Assembly (NCBI GenBank): GCA_036002485.1
Contig: DASYTI010000007.1
Span: forward strand, 1-36,930
From: Candidatus Methylomirabilota bacterium
GTDB taxonomy: Bacteria > Methylomirabilota > Methylomirabilia > Rokubacteriales > CSP1-6
Length of the DNA stretch: 36,930 nucleotides
Direction of reading: 5' to 3'
Positions 1 through 7,978 of the stretch are shown here, one piece after another. The notes under the pieces were generated by a model, which saw nothing but the letters and a program-made list of their open reading frames with translations, ran no database searches and was not told where the DNA came from. The stretch's first letter is position 1. Each line of letters begins with the position of its first letter. The translations under genes were made by a program, and so were the position numbers.

Positions 1-947
1 CCTTGCCCGTCCCCGACCATCAGCGTCCGGTCCCCGAGGAGGAACCCGAGCGCCGTCACGGGCGCACCGGGTTTGCTCGTGACGGCAGTCGTCTCGACGA
101 GCTTCGGCCCGGAGGGCTCCTTCATGTCGTAGCGGAGCACATTCCCCTGGCTCGTGCCGATGAAGAGATCCTCGGCTCGCCCGTCCAGGCGCAGCGCCGT
201 GATCTCACCCGAGACGTCGGGCGTGAAAGCCTGGATCGACTCTTCGCGACGCGCTCCGCCGATCAACGCCTTCTTCTCGACGATGCTCTGCACGACGAGG
301 TCCGCGGCTCCAACCTGCGCGACCGTCACGCCGCCGCCCGCATCCGGACCTCCCGAAGCAAGACGGCGCACGGCCCGCTTCTTCTCAGGGTCGAGGGCCA
401 TGGCCTGCCCGACGGAAGGAGCCGGTACCACGGCACGCGTGCCGTCCTTGAAGGTGACATCGAACTTCATGTCGAGTGGTATCGCACGCCCATCCGACGT
501 GCCGACGAGAAGTCGCGTCTTGCCGACCGCGGCCACCGACGCGACGGTGGCGCCATTCAAGCCCTGCACGACGACGGACGGAGGGGACGGGCCTCCCTTG
601 AGCGAGGCGAACTCGAGATTGCCTGGGCCAGTGAGGGTGAAGGCGATCTCTCGGTACTCGTCGACCCCGATCGCCTCTCCCGCGGCCGGGCCGAGCCCGC
701 CGGCCGTCGCGGCGTAGGTCCCCACGAGGGTCACCGTGGCGGGCTTGAACAGCGGATAGACCTCGGCGGCGATGACGAAAAGGATGGCGAGGATGCACGC
801 GATGATGATGATGCCGCCCACCACCACGAGCCGCGAGGCCCAGCGGTCGGCGAGGATGCGCCGCTCCGTGCGGGCCCGGCTGACCACGAGCGGGCGGGCC
901 GGGGAGGCTGGCCCGCCTGCCGGAAGAGTCTCGGTGTTGATGGCCAC
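1..947 (-). CDS. pstC: PstC-like phosphate ABC transporter permease, N-terminal part (runs off the left edge)
   Basis: An open frame reads without a stop from a GTG at 947 down to the left edge (about 315 codons). It begins one base after the pstS stop. A basic cytoplasmic N-terminus of about 40 residues is followed by one membrane segment (about residues 40-62), then a long hydrophilic domain. That domain has repeated blade-like pieces (for example LLVGTSDGRA, LFIGTSQGNVLRYD) typical of a WD40/beta-propeller-like periplasmic insert. Some proteobacterial PstC proteins are known to carry such an insert between the first two membrane helices, ahead of the permease core. The permease core itself is outside the window, so the family call rests on the position directly after pstS and on this N-terminal architecture. 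Its role would be the membrane channel of the high-affinity phosphate importer PstSCAB. No Shine-Dalgarno sequence is obvious; translational coupling to pstS is likely. Confidence 0.75.
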   Translation of the reverse strand, partial: MAINTETLPAGGPASPARPLVVSRARTERRILADRWASRLVVVGGIIIIACILAILFVIAAEVYPLFKPATVTLVGTYAATAGGLGPAAGEAIGVDEYREIAFTLTGPGNLEFASLKGGPSPPSVVVQGLNGATVASVAAVGKTRLLVGTSDGRAIPLDMKFDVTFKDGTRAVVPAPSVGQAMALDPEKKRAVRRLASGGPDAGGGVTVAQVGAADLVVQSIVEKKALIGGARREESIQAFTPDVSGEITALRLDGRAEDLFIGTSQGNVLRYDMKEPSGPKLVETTAVTSKPGAPVTALGFLLGDRTLMVGDGQ

Positions 948-948
948 G

Positions 949-1920
949 TTATTGAATCTTCGCCAGCTCTTCCTTCGCGATCGAGGCCGGGATCGGGAAG
1001 TAGCCGTCCCTGATCACACCCTCCTGCCCTTCCTTGGAGACGATCACCTTCACGAATTCCCTCGTGAGCGGATCGAGCGCCTTGCCGGGCGCCTTGTTGA
1101 TGTAGACGAAGAGGAAGCGCGCCATCGGGTAGGCCCCGGAGTAGGAGTTGTCGGCGGCGGCCTCCACGCACTTGCCGCCGTCCTTCTCGCTCAGCGGCAC
1201 CGCCCGCACGCCGGCCGTGGTGTACCCGATGCCGCTGTACCCGGCCGCGAAGCGGTCCACTGTCGCACCCTGGACCACCGCCGCCGAGCCCGGCTGCTCC
1301 TTGACCGTATCCTTGTAGTCGCCGTTCTTCATGACGTGCTCTTTGAAGAAGCCGTAGGTGCCCGAGGCCGAGTTGCGACCGTAGAGGCTGATGGGCTTCT
1401 GCGCCCACTCCCCCGTGAGCCCGAGCTGCCCCCACGTGTTGATGTCCTCCTTGTAGCCCTGGCGGCGGCCCTTGGAGAACATCGCGTCCACCTGGCTCAT
1501 GCTGAGGCACTTGATGGGGTTGTCCTTGTTGACGAAGACGGCGAGGGCGTCAACGGAGGTGCGAATGGCCAGCGGCTTGTAGCCGAACTTCTTCTCGAAC
1601 TGGTCGATCTCCGTCCCTTTCATCTCGCGTGACATCGGGCCCAGCTGCGCGGTGCCGGCGATGAGGGCCGGGGGCGCCGTCGAGGAGCCCTTGCCCTCGA
1701 TCTGGACCTTCGCATTGGGGTAGAAGCGGCTGAACGTCTCCGCCCAGTGGGTCATCAGATTGTTGAGCGTGTCGGAGCCGACGCTCGAGATATTGCCGCT
1801 GACGCCGCTGACCGATTTGTACGCCTGCAGTCCCGGATCCAGCTGTACGGGGGCAGCCAGGGCCAGACCGGAGGTCAACACGGCGACGGCCAGGGCCGAC
1901 GCCACCATCCGCTTCCTCAT
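949..1920 (-). CDS. pstS: Phosphate ABC transporter substrate-binding protein PstS
   Basis: This 323-residue periplasmic phosphate-binding protein captures phosphate and delivers it to PstCAB. Residues 1-22 form a classical Sec signal peptide (MRKRM, a hydrophobic stretch, then LALAAP). The mature protein shows PstS-family landmarks: GSDTLNNLM near the start, the phosphate-loop sequence GKGSSTAPPAL, DALAVFVNKDNP, and YGRNSASGTYGFF for the second half of the site. Length is normal for the family. The ATG at 1920 is preceded by a good ribosome site (AGGGAGA, about 7 bases upstream). It is the first gene of a pstS-pstC unit, lies about 80 bp behind a PhoB-type regulator, and has a Pho-box-like array in that gap, so phosphate-starvation induction is expected (inference). 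Identification is firm. Confidence 0.95.
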   Translation of the reverse strand: MRKRMVASALAVAVLTSGLALAAPVQLDPGLQAYKSVSGVSGNISSVGSDTLNNLMTHWAETFSRFYPNAKVQIEGKGSSTAPPALIAGTAQLGPMSREMKGTEIDQFEKKFGYKPLAIRTSVDALAVFVNKDNPIKCLSMSQVDAMFSKGRRQGYKEDINTWGQLGLTGEWAQKPISLYGRNSASGTYGFFKEHVMKNGDYKDTVKEQPGSAAVVQGATVDRFAAGYSGIGYTTAGVRAVPLSEKDGGKCVEAAADNSYSGAYPMARFLFVYINKAPGKALDPLTREFVKVIVSKEGQEGVIRDGYFPIPASIAKEELAKIQ

Positions 1921-1964
1921 ATTGTCTCCCTTGTCGAAGGGTATGATCGGATCATCCCGCGGCC

Positions 1965-2000
1965 ATGTTTCACTGACATAAACGTCGTGTTACGTTTGTG

Positions 2001-2004
<4 letters not shown>
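1965..2004 (-). promoter_or_regulatory. Candidate Pho-box array upstream of pstS
   Basis: Read on the minus strand from 2004, four units start at exactly 11-bp steps: TTAACAC, GTAACAC, TTTATGT and GAAACAT. The first two are a 7-bp near-perfect direct repeat with a 4-bp spacer, which is the geometry of PhoB/OmpR-type binding sites. The array overlaps the phoB stop codon and lies 45-84 bp upstream of the pstS ATG. The repeat is seen directly; binding by PhoB is inferred from the adjacent genes. The later two units are weak. Confidence 0.45.
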
Positions 2005-2777
<773 letters not shown>

Positions 2778-2833
2778 CGCCGCCTTGACCTCCCCCATGG
2801 CTCGTGTCGTCATGGCGGGAGTGTCGCCGCGGC

Positions 2834-2873
2834 AGGTTACGGCCGGATGACGGCTCCGTAAATGTTGGGTGAA
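2834..2873 (-). promoter_or_regulatory. Candidate Pho-box array upstream of phoB
   Basis: On the minus strand, from 2873, four 7-bp units begin every 11 bp: TTCACCC, TTTACGG, GTCATCC and GTAACCT. They share the core [G/T]T-N-A-[C/T], and the third contains the GTCAT core of the E. coli Pho box. The spacing and core match the array before pstS. The pattern is seen in the sequence; autoregulation by PhoB is inference. Confidence 0.4.
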
Positions 2874-2908
2874 GCGGGGGGTGTCGACTCGTTCCGGAAC
2901 AGCCTGGG

Positions 2909-3241
2909 CTAGACCATCTCGGACGAGTGCGGCGCCAGGGAGAAGACGGGGGGAGCCTGATGTCGTCCCTCGTGCATGCCCCAGCGGTAGGTGACGCAGT
3001 CGCCGGCGACGAAGCCGCGGGACAGGAGAAACCCCCGCCGGTTCGACTCGCGCTTGCGCGCCACCACGGTCTCGAGGCGGGCCCAACCGCGCTCGGTCGC
3101 CAGACCCTTCGCGCCGAGCAGCGCTTCCAGGATTCCCCCGAGCGTCTCGCGGCGAGCGGGGTAACCGAGCTGGATGAGAAGCTCGACCATGTCGGAAAGA
3201 TCGGCGGGTGCGGCCGGTCGAACTATCAAGGTGGAAACCAT
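2909..3241 (-). CDS. Small GNAT-like protein, apparently missing the middle of the fold
   Basis: This ORF of about 110 residues starts at an ATG (3241). It begins like a GNAT N-acetyltransferase (VRPAAPADLSDMVELLIQLGYPA) and ends like one (ALLGAKGLATERGWARLETVV, then NRRGFLLSRGFV). The roughly 40-60 residues expected between these parts are absent. They would hold the central strands and the acetyl-CoA pyrophosphate loop (R/Q-x-x-G-x-G/A). The frame stays open across the junction, so it is either an in-frame deletion derivative or a decayed gene, and catalysis is unlikely. The frame continues upstream to 3421, but that part looks non-coding. No Shine-Dalgarno sequence is evident. It reads away from the transglutaminase gene and toward phoB. 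Confidence 0.45.
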   Translation of the reverse strand: MVSTLIVRPAAPADLSDMVELLIQLGYPARRETLGGILEALLGAKGLATERGWARLETVVARKRESNRRGFLLSRGFVAGDCVTYRWGMHEGRHQAPPVFSLAPHSSEMV

Positions 3242-3362
3242 GGCGGGAGTCTCGCCTGCCGGCATCTCGCGAGAATGACGTTCGCGCGAAGCCTTGGTGT
3301 CAGTCTCCGTATTGAGATTGGGCCATCCGATGTCATTCGGACCTTGTATCGGAACTGCCGAT

Positions 3363-3390
3363 TTGACTCTTTCGCCACGGCCTTTAGCAT
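3363..3390 (+). promoter_or_regulatory. Sigma-70-like promoter for the transglutaminase gene
   Basis: TTGACT (3363-3368) and TAGCAT (3385-3390) are separated by 16 bp. They lie about 43 bp upstream of the ATG at 3433, which has a GGGAGG ribosome site in between. Confidence 0.5.
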
Positions 3391-3432
3391 GTGGTGCTGG
3401 AGTCCATACCCAGGAGCGCAAAGGGAGGATTC

Positions 3433-4530
3433 ATGGATAGACGGACATTCTTGAAGACGAGCGCCGGCGCCTCCGCCGGAATGATGGTGGCCGGGCTCGC
3501 TCAGCCGATGCGCTCGATGGCCGCGCCGGCCGCTGGCGGCACTAGCTGGCGCACCTTCGAGGTGACCACCCGGGTAGAGGTCATCAAGCCCTCGGGCGTG
3601 ACGCGAGCCTGGGTGCCCATGCCGCTCTTGCCGGACACCGACTACCACAAGAACCTGAATCAAGGCTGGACCGGCAATGCGGCAATGATGCGCGTGTACC
3701 GTGACGAGAAGTATGGCGCGGGCATCTTCTACGCCGAGTGGCCGGGAACAGAGGCGGCGCCCGTGGTCGAGGTGACGACACGCTTCTCCACGCGCGACCG
3801 CGCCGTGGATCTCAGCGCGCCGGGCTCTCCCGGCTCAGAGGACAAGACGGTCCTCAAGAGGTATCTATCCGCCACCAAGTTCATCGCGACCGACGGCATC
3901 GTGCGTAAGACGGCGCGTGAGATCACCAAGACGGCGAGCACGGACGTCGACAAAGCCAAGGCCCTGTACGAGTGGATCGTCGACAATACCTTCCGCGACC
4001 CCAAGGTGCGCGGCTGCGGGCTGGGCGACATCACGGCCATGCTGGAGACGGGCAACCTCGGGGGCAAGTGCGCCGATCTGAACGCGCTGTTCGTCGGCAT
4101 GGCGCGCTCCGTGGGCATCCCCGCGCGCGACATCTACGGCGTGCGCGTGGCCGACTCCGCCGAGTACAAGAGCCTCGGACGCGGCGGCGACATCACCAAG
4201 GCCCAGCACTGCCGCGCGGAGTTCTACGCGGCGAGCCACGGCTGGGTGCCCGTGGATCCTGCCGACGTGCGCAAGCTCGTGCTCGAGGAGAATGGCGGGA
4301 TACCGCTCACGGATCCCAAGGTGCAGAAGGCGAGGGCCAAGCTCTTCGGCGCGCTGGAGATGAACTGGCTCGCCTACAACTATGCGGCCGACCTGAAGCT
4401 CCCCAACTCACCCGGCGATCCTCTCCCCTTCTTCATGTATCCACAGGCGGAGACGGCCAATGAGCGGCGGGACAGCCTCGACCCCGACTCCGTGCGCTAC
4501 CGGTTAACTTCGAAGGAGCTGACCTCCTAA
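3433..4530 (+). CDS. Tat-exported transglutaminase-like domain protein
   Basis: This is a 365-residue protein. The N-terminus MDRRTFLKTS followed by a hydrophobic alanine-rich stretch to about residue 32 is a twin-arginine export signal, so the mature protein is probably periplasmic. An N-terminal beta-rich region (about 38-125) precedes a transglutaminase/protease-like core. The catalytic triad is visible as Cys213 (GGKCADLNALFVGMARSVGIPAR), His259 (AQHCRAEF) and Asp275 (WVPVDPADV). Bacterial proteins of this superfamily act mostly as peptidases or amidases on unknown substrates, so no exact reaction can be given. The ATG at 3433 is supported by GGGAGG eight bases upstream. It is a single gene with its own promoter-like sequence and a following hairpin; the sugar-importer genes start about 220 bp downstream. 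Confidence 0.85.
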   Translation: MDRRTFLKTSAGASAGMMVAGLAQPMRSMAAPAAGGTSWRTFEVTTRVEVIKPSGVTRAWVPMPLLPDTDYHKNLNQGWTGNAAMMRVYRDEKYGAGIFYAEWPGTEAAPVVEVTTRFSTRDRAVDLSAPGSPGSEDKTVLKRYLSATKFIATDGIVRKTAREITKTASTDVDKAKALYEWIVDNTFRDPKVRGCGLGDITAMLETGNLGGKCADLNALFVGMARSVGIPARDIYGVRVADSAEYKSLGRGGDITKAQHCRAEFYAASHGWVPVDPADVRKLVLEENGGIPLTDPKVQKARAKLFGALEMNWLAYNYAADLKLPNSPGDPLPFFMYPQAETANERRDSLDPDSVRYRLTSKELTS

Positions 4531-4553
4531 GTCCCGTCACCGCCGACGCTGCC

Positions 4554-4584
4554 TCGCTGCCCTCGGACCGCCCGGGGGCAGCGA
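4554..4584 (+). terminator. Hairpin after the transglutaminase gene
   Basis: TCGCTGCCC (4554-4562) pairs perfectly with GGGCAGCGA (4576-4584) around a 13-nt loop, 23 bp after the stop codon. The following CATTTAAG holds only a short T run, so it is a weak intrinsic terminator candidate. Confidence 0.45.
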
Positions 4585-4618
4585 CATTTAAGCCGGCCTT
4601 CCGGGGCGGGGGGCGCGC

Positions 4619-4647
4619 TTGACACTCGCGTCGGCCCGCCTTAGGTT
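4619..4647 (+). promoter_or_regulatory. Sigma-70-like promoter of the sugar-type ABC importer
   Basis: A perfect -35 TTGACA (4619-4624) is followed after 17 bp by TAGGTT (4642-4647), about 107 bp upstream of the first permease gene. The rest of the gap 4531-4754 holds only the hairpin listed above. Confidence 0.55.
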
Positions 4648-4754
4648 GAGCCTCGGTTGGTGCCGGGATTCGGGGAGGCGCAACGGGCGCCCCGTCCGAC
4701 ATCGGTAGCCCCATCGCCCGACGGAAGAGAGGGCCGAGCGGCCGTCTCTCTCCG

Positions 4755-5720
4755 ATGGAGCGCGCCATCCGGTTCAAGACGCTCAACGGGGATGTGGCAA
4801 AGGCCGACAGGGGCGGCGAGGTCCGCCCCTGGACGTTGTCCGACATCCTGGTCCAGGACACGCCCGTGGCGTACGCTTTCATCGGGCCGGCGTTCTTCCT
4901 TCTGCTCTTCCTGGTCGCCTATCCCTTCGTCCTCTCCGTCTGGTTCAGCCTCAGCGACGCCCGCGTGGGGGAAACCGGCGCCTTCATCGGTCTCGACAAT
5001 TTCCGGCGGCTCCTCTCGAGCTCGATCTTTCTCCAGACCCTGCAGAACTCCATGGTCTTCACCGCGCTGGCCCTGGGGCTCAAGACCATCTTCGGCATGG
5101 CCCTCGCCCTGCTCCTCTACCGGATCACGAGGTTCAAGCGCCTCATCCGGGGCGCGGTGCTGCTCCCCTTCATCGTACCCACCGCGCTCAGCACCCTCGT
5201 CTGGTGGTGGATGTTCGAGCCCCTCTACAGCGTGGTGAACTGGACCCTCAAGGCCTTGCACGTGGTGAATCGCGATATCCCCTGGCTGCCCGATCCCTAT
5301 CTCGCCATGTTCACGGTCATCCTCGTGAACACCTGGCGGGGCCTCCCCTTCTTCGCCATCACCCTCCTCGCCGGCCTCGTGGCCATTCCGCGGGAGCTCT
5401 ACGAGGCGGCCGAGTCGGACGGCGCCGGCCCGGTCAAGCGCTTCTGGCACGTCACGGTTCCCCTCGTCAAGCCCGTCCTCGCCGTGGTCATCCTGTTCTC
5501 GACCATTTTCACGCTCGCCGACTTCAACATCATCTACATCCTGACCAAGGGCGGGCCGATGAACATGACCCACGTCTTCGCCACCTATTCGTTCGTTCTC
5601 GGCCTGCAGAGCGGGCAGATCGGGCAAGGCGCCGCTGTCTCGCTCTTCCTCTTCCCCATTCTTCTCCTCGTGGTCTTCGTCGGGCTTCGCATAGTTCGCA
5701 AGTCGACGACGTATGAATAG
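4755..5720 (+). CDS. Carbohydrate ABC transporter permease (MalF/UgpA type)
   Basis: This inner-membrane permease of 321 residues belongs to the CUT1-like binding-protein-dependent importers. About 35 cytoplasmic residues precede the first helix (FIGPAFFLLLFLVAYPFVLS), and five further hydrophobic segments follow. The ATPase-contacting EAA loop is clear at about residues 216-240 (YEAAESDGAGPVKRFWHV, then VPLVKP). The typical sequence LTKGGPMNMTHVF appears near the end. The ATG at 4755 lacks a good Shine-Dalgarno sequence, so the true start is slightly uncertain. The gene overlaps the second permease by 8 bp, and the pair is followed by the binding protein, forming a three-gene operon. No ATPase gene is present, so a shared MsmX-like ATPase elsewhere must be assumed. 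The substrate cannot be read from the sequence. Confidence 0.9.
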   Translation: MERAIRFKTLNGDVAKADRGGEVRPWTLSDILVQDTPVAYAFIGPAFFLLLFLVAYPFVLSVWFSLSDARVGETGAFIGLDNFRRLLSSSIFLQTLQNSMVFTALALGLKTIFGMALALLLYRITRFKRLIRGAVLLPFIVPTALSTLVWWWMFEPLYSVVNWTLKALHVVNRDIPWLPDPYLAMFTVILVNTWRGLPFFAITLLAGLVAIPRELYEAAESDGAGPVKRFWHVTVPLVKPVLAVVILFSTIFTLADFNIIYILTKGGPMNMTHVFATYSFVLGLQSGQIGQGAAVSLFLFPILLLVVFVGLRIVRKSTTYE

Positions 5721-6567
5721 CCTGACGCGGGGGTGGCGGGGGAGTCGGCCTCTCTTCACCCTCTACCTGCCCACCATGCCCTTCGTCCTCTTCGCGCTCT
5801 TCCCCCTCTACTTCATGTTCGTGACGTCCTTCAAGAAGAACGCCGAGCTCTACGACGTGACCTCCGTGCCCTTCTGGATCGGGCGCGGCGTCACCTTCGG
5901 GCACTACGAGCTCCTTTCCAAGGACACCTTTTTCTGGAGCTGGTTCGTGAACAGCCTGATGGTCAGCGTGGCGGCCAGCCTGATCTCCGTTGTTCTCGGC
6001 ATCCTCGCCGCCTATCCGCTGGCGCGCCTGAAGTTCCCCGGCGCGGAATCCTTCGGGGTGGCCATCTTCATCACGTATCTGGTGCCGCCTTCCTTGCTGT
6101 TCCTGCCCCTGAGCACCGTGGTCAACCGCTTGGGCCTGTCCGACAGCCTGTGGGCGCTCGTCGTGACCTACCCGACCTTCCTCGTCCCCTTCTGCACCTG
6201 GCTCCTCATGGGATATTTCCGCACGGTGCCGAAAGAGATCGAGGAGTGCGCGATGCTCGACGGGTGCAACCGGCTGCAGACCCTGATCCGGATCCTCCTC
6301 CCCGTGGCCGTGCCCGGCGTGATCTGCGCGGCTCTCTTCGCCTTCACGCTGTCCTGGAACGAGTTCCTCTACTCCCTGGTCTTCGTCTCGCCCGCCGAGC
6401 TGAAGACCCTGACCGTGGGTGTCTTCTCCGAGCTGATCCGGGGAGACATCTACTACTGGGGCGCGCTGATGGCGGGCGCCTGCATCGGCTCGTTCCCCAT
6501 CGTGATCGCCTACGTCTTCTTCCTGGATTACTACGTCTCGGGACTGACGGCGGGTGCCGTCAAATAA
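5713..6567 (+). CDS. Carbohydrate ABC transporter permease (MalG/UgpE type)
   Basis: This 284-residue second permease of the importer has six predicted membrane segments. A start helix near residues 17-38 is followed by a typical periplasmic segment (FKKNAELYDV...PFWIG), and the EAA-type loop reads KEIEECAMLDGCNRLQTLIR near residue 180. SWNEFLYSLVF and the C-terminal FFLDYYVSGLTAGAVK are hallmarks of this permease family. The ATG at 5713 lies inside the end of the first permease gene (8-bp overlap), so the two are translationally coupled. It should form a heterodimer with the preceding permease and pass substrate from the Tat-exported binding protein encoded next. The substrate is unknown; a sugar or a polyol is likely from the family. 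Confidence 0.9.
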   Translation: MNSLTRGWRGSRPLFTLYLPTMPFVLFALFPLYFMFVTSFKKNAELYDVTSVPFWIGRGVTFGHYELLSKDTFFWSWFVNSLMVSVAASLISVVLGILAAYPLARLKFPGAESFGVAIFITYLVPPSLLFLPLSTVVNRLGLSDSLWALVVTYPTFLVPFCTWLLMGYFRTVPKEIEECAMLDGCNRLQTLIRILLPVAVPGVICAALFAFTLSWNEFLYSLVFVSPAELKTLTVGVFSELIRGDIYYWGALMAGACIGSFPIVIAYVFFLDYYVSGLTAGAVK

Positions 6568-6577
6568 GGAGGGCAAC

Positions 6578-7930
6578 ATGGCGAAATCCAGCGCTTCGGC
6601 CAATCCTGATGCACGTCGCGTGAGCCGGCGTCAGTTCCTCGGCACGGCGGCGGGCGGAGCCGCCGGCGTCACCGGCATCCTCGCCGCGGGCCGCGCGCCC
6701 GCCTTCGCCCAGACGCGCGAGCTCACCTTCCTCAGCATCGCCAGCTTCGTTCCCGAGACCGACAAGGAGCTGAAGCGGCAATTCGAGGAGTGGGGGGCGA
6801 AGAACAAGGTCAAGGTGCGGCTCGACATCATCGCCCACCTCCAGCTCCAAACGAAGAAGGCCGCCGAGGTCCAGTCGCGCTCGGGTCACGACCTCACCGC
6901 CCTCGGCCCCGGCCTCGGCGACGCCGATCTCTACTTCGACTACCTGGCGGACCTGAATGACGTGGCCGGCGACGTGGCGCCCAAGAACGGCGGGTGGCTG
7001 AATCCCAACGACTACCTCATCCGCGGTAAGTGGAAGCTCCTTCCGTGGTGGCAGCCGCCGTTCCCCATGGCCGTGCGTACCGACCTGCTTGAGCAGATCG
7101 GCGAGAGGAACCCGGACACCTGGGAGGACTGGCTGCGTATCGGCAAGAAAGGCAAGGCCATCGGACATCCGTTCGGTACCGCCATGGGCCACAGCGGCGA
7201 CGCCAACGTCACCCTGCTGTCGATCCTGTGGTCCTACGGCGGCTCCTACGTGGGCAAGGACGGCAAGACGATCACCATCAATTCGAAAGAGACACGGCAG
7301 GCCATGGAGTTCGTCAAGCGCCTCTACACCGAGGCCATGGACCCGGAGGTGCTGGCGTGGGACGACGCGAGCAACAACCGGTGTCTGAACGCCGGCAAGT
7401 GCATCGGCATCCATAATCCGATCAGCGCGTACGAATCCGCCAAGAAGGACAAGGTCGTCGTGCCGGGGACGCAGAAGGAGATCGCGGAGGTCATCGATCA
7501 CATCAACACACCGAAGGGCCCCGTGGACCGCAAGGCGACCACCGGTTTCTGGTGCGTGGGGATCTGGAACTTTTCCAAGAACGTGGACCTGGCCAAGGAC
7601 TTCCTGCGCTACCACTTCCAGCCCGACAACCAGGCCAAGTGGGTGGACGCGGGCCACGGGTTCAACATGCCGTTCATGAACAACCTGACCAAGCACCCCG
7701 TGTACAAGAGCGACAAACAGTACCGGTTCATTCCCGAGGTCGCCAAGGTGACGGTGCCGCCCTCCTGGCCGGGTCCGACCACCGCGGCCTCGCAACAGGT
7801 CTGGGACCTCTACATCATCCCCGACATGTTCGCGCAGTACGCGACGGGCAAGATGACGCTCGACCAGGCAATCAGCTGGGGCGAGAAGGAGATGCAGGAG
7901 ATCTACGCCGGCCGCCGGCGCAAGAACTGA
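6578..7930 (+). CDS. Tat-exported extracellular solute-binding protein (family 1)
   Basis: This 450-residue periplasmic binding protein belongs to the ABC importer encoded just upstream. It carries a twin-arginine signal (VSRRQFLGTAAGG, then an alanine-rich region ending AFAQT near residue 44), which is less common than Sec signals in this family. The mature part begins LTFLSIASFVPETDKELKRQ and has the two-lobe family pattern, with WWQPPFPMAVRTDLL, TWEDWLRIGKK and GFWCVGIWNFSKN. The ATG at 6578 is preceded by AAGGAGG, a strong ribosome site; an upstream in-frame ATG at 6554 overlaps the permease and is less likely. It is the last gene of the operon and is followed by a strong hairpin. The ligand cannot be deduced. 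Confidence 0.88.
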   Translation: MAKSSASANPDARRVSRRQFLGTAAGGAAGVTGILAAGRAPAFAQTRELTFLSIASFVPETDKELKRQFEEWGAKNKVKVRLDIIAHLQLQTKKAAEVQSRSGHDLTALGPGLGDADLYFDYLADLNDVAGDVAPKNGGWLNPNDYLIRGKWKLLPWWQPPFPMAVRTDLLEQIGERNPDTWEDWLRIGKKGKAIGHPFGTAMGHSGDANVTLLSILWSYGGSYVGKDGKTITINSKETRQAMEFVKRLYTEAMDPEVLAWDDASNNRCLNAGKCIGIHNPISAYESAKKDKVVVPGTQKEIAEVIDHINTPKGPVDRKATTGFWCVGIWNFSKNVDLAKDFLRYHFQPDNQAKWVDAGHGFNMPFMNNLTKHPVYKSDKQYRFIPEVAKVTVPPSWPGPTTAASQQVWDLYIIPDMFAQYATGKMTLDQAISWGEKEMQEIYAGRRRKN

Positions 7931-7942
7931 CGCGTGGGTGGC

Positions 7943-7969
7943 GGCCGCCCCGGGCGCTCCGGGGCGGCC
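7943..7969. terminator. Bidirectional hairpin between convergent genes
   Basis: GGCCGCCCCGG (7943-7953) and CCGGGGCGGCC (7959-7969) form a perfect 11-bp GC stem with a 5-nt loop. It lies between the stop codons of the solute-binding protein (plus) and phoR (minus). No T run flanks it, so it may serve as a GC-rich terminator or an RNA-stabilising structure for either transcript. Confidence 0.65.
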
Positions 7970-7978
7970 CCGCCCGTC

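Noticed and set aside
3-1013. Long plus-strand open frame at the left end.
   Set aside because: It is antisense to pstC and the end of pstS, has an arginine-rich low-complexity translation and no recognisable domain. Other long antisense frames across the window were dismissed for the same reason.
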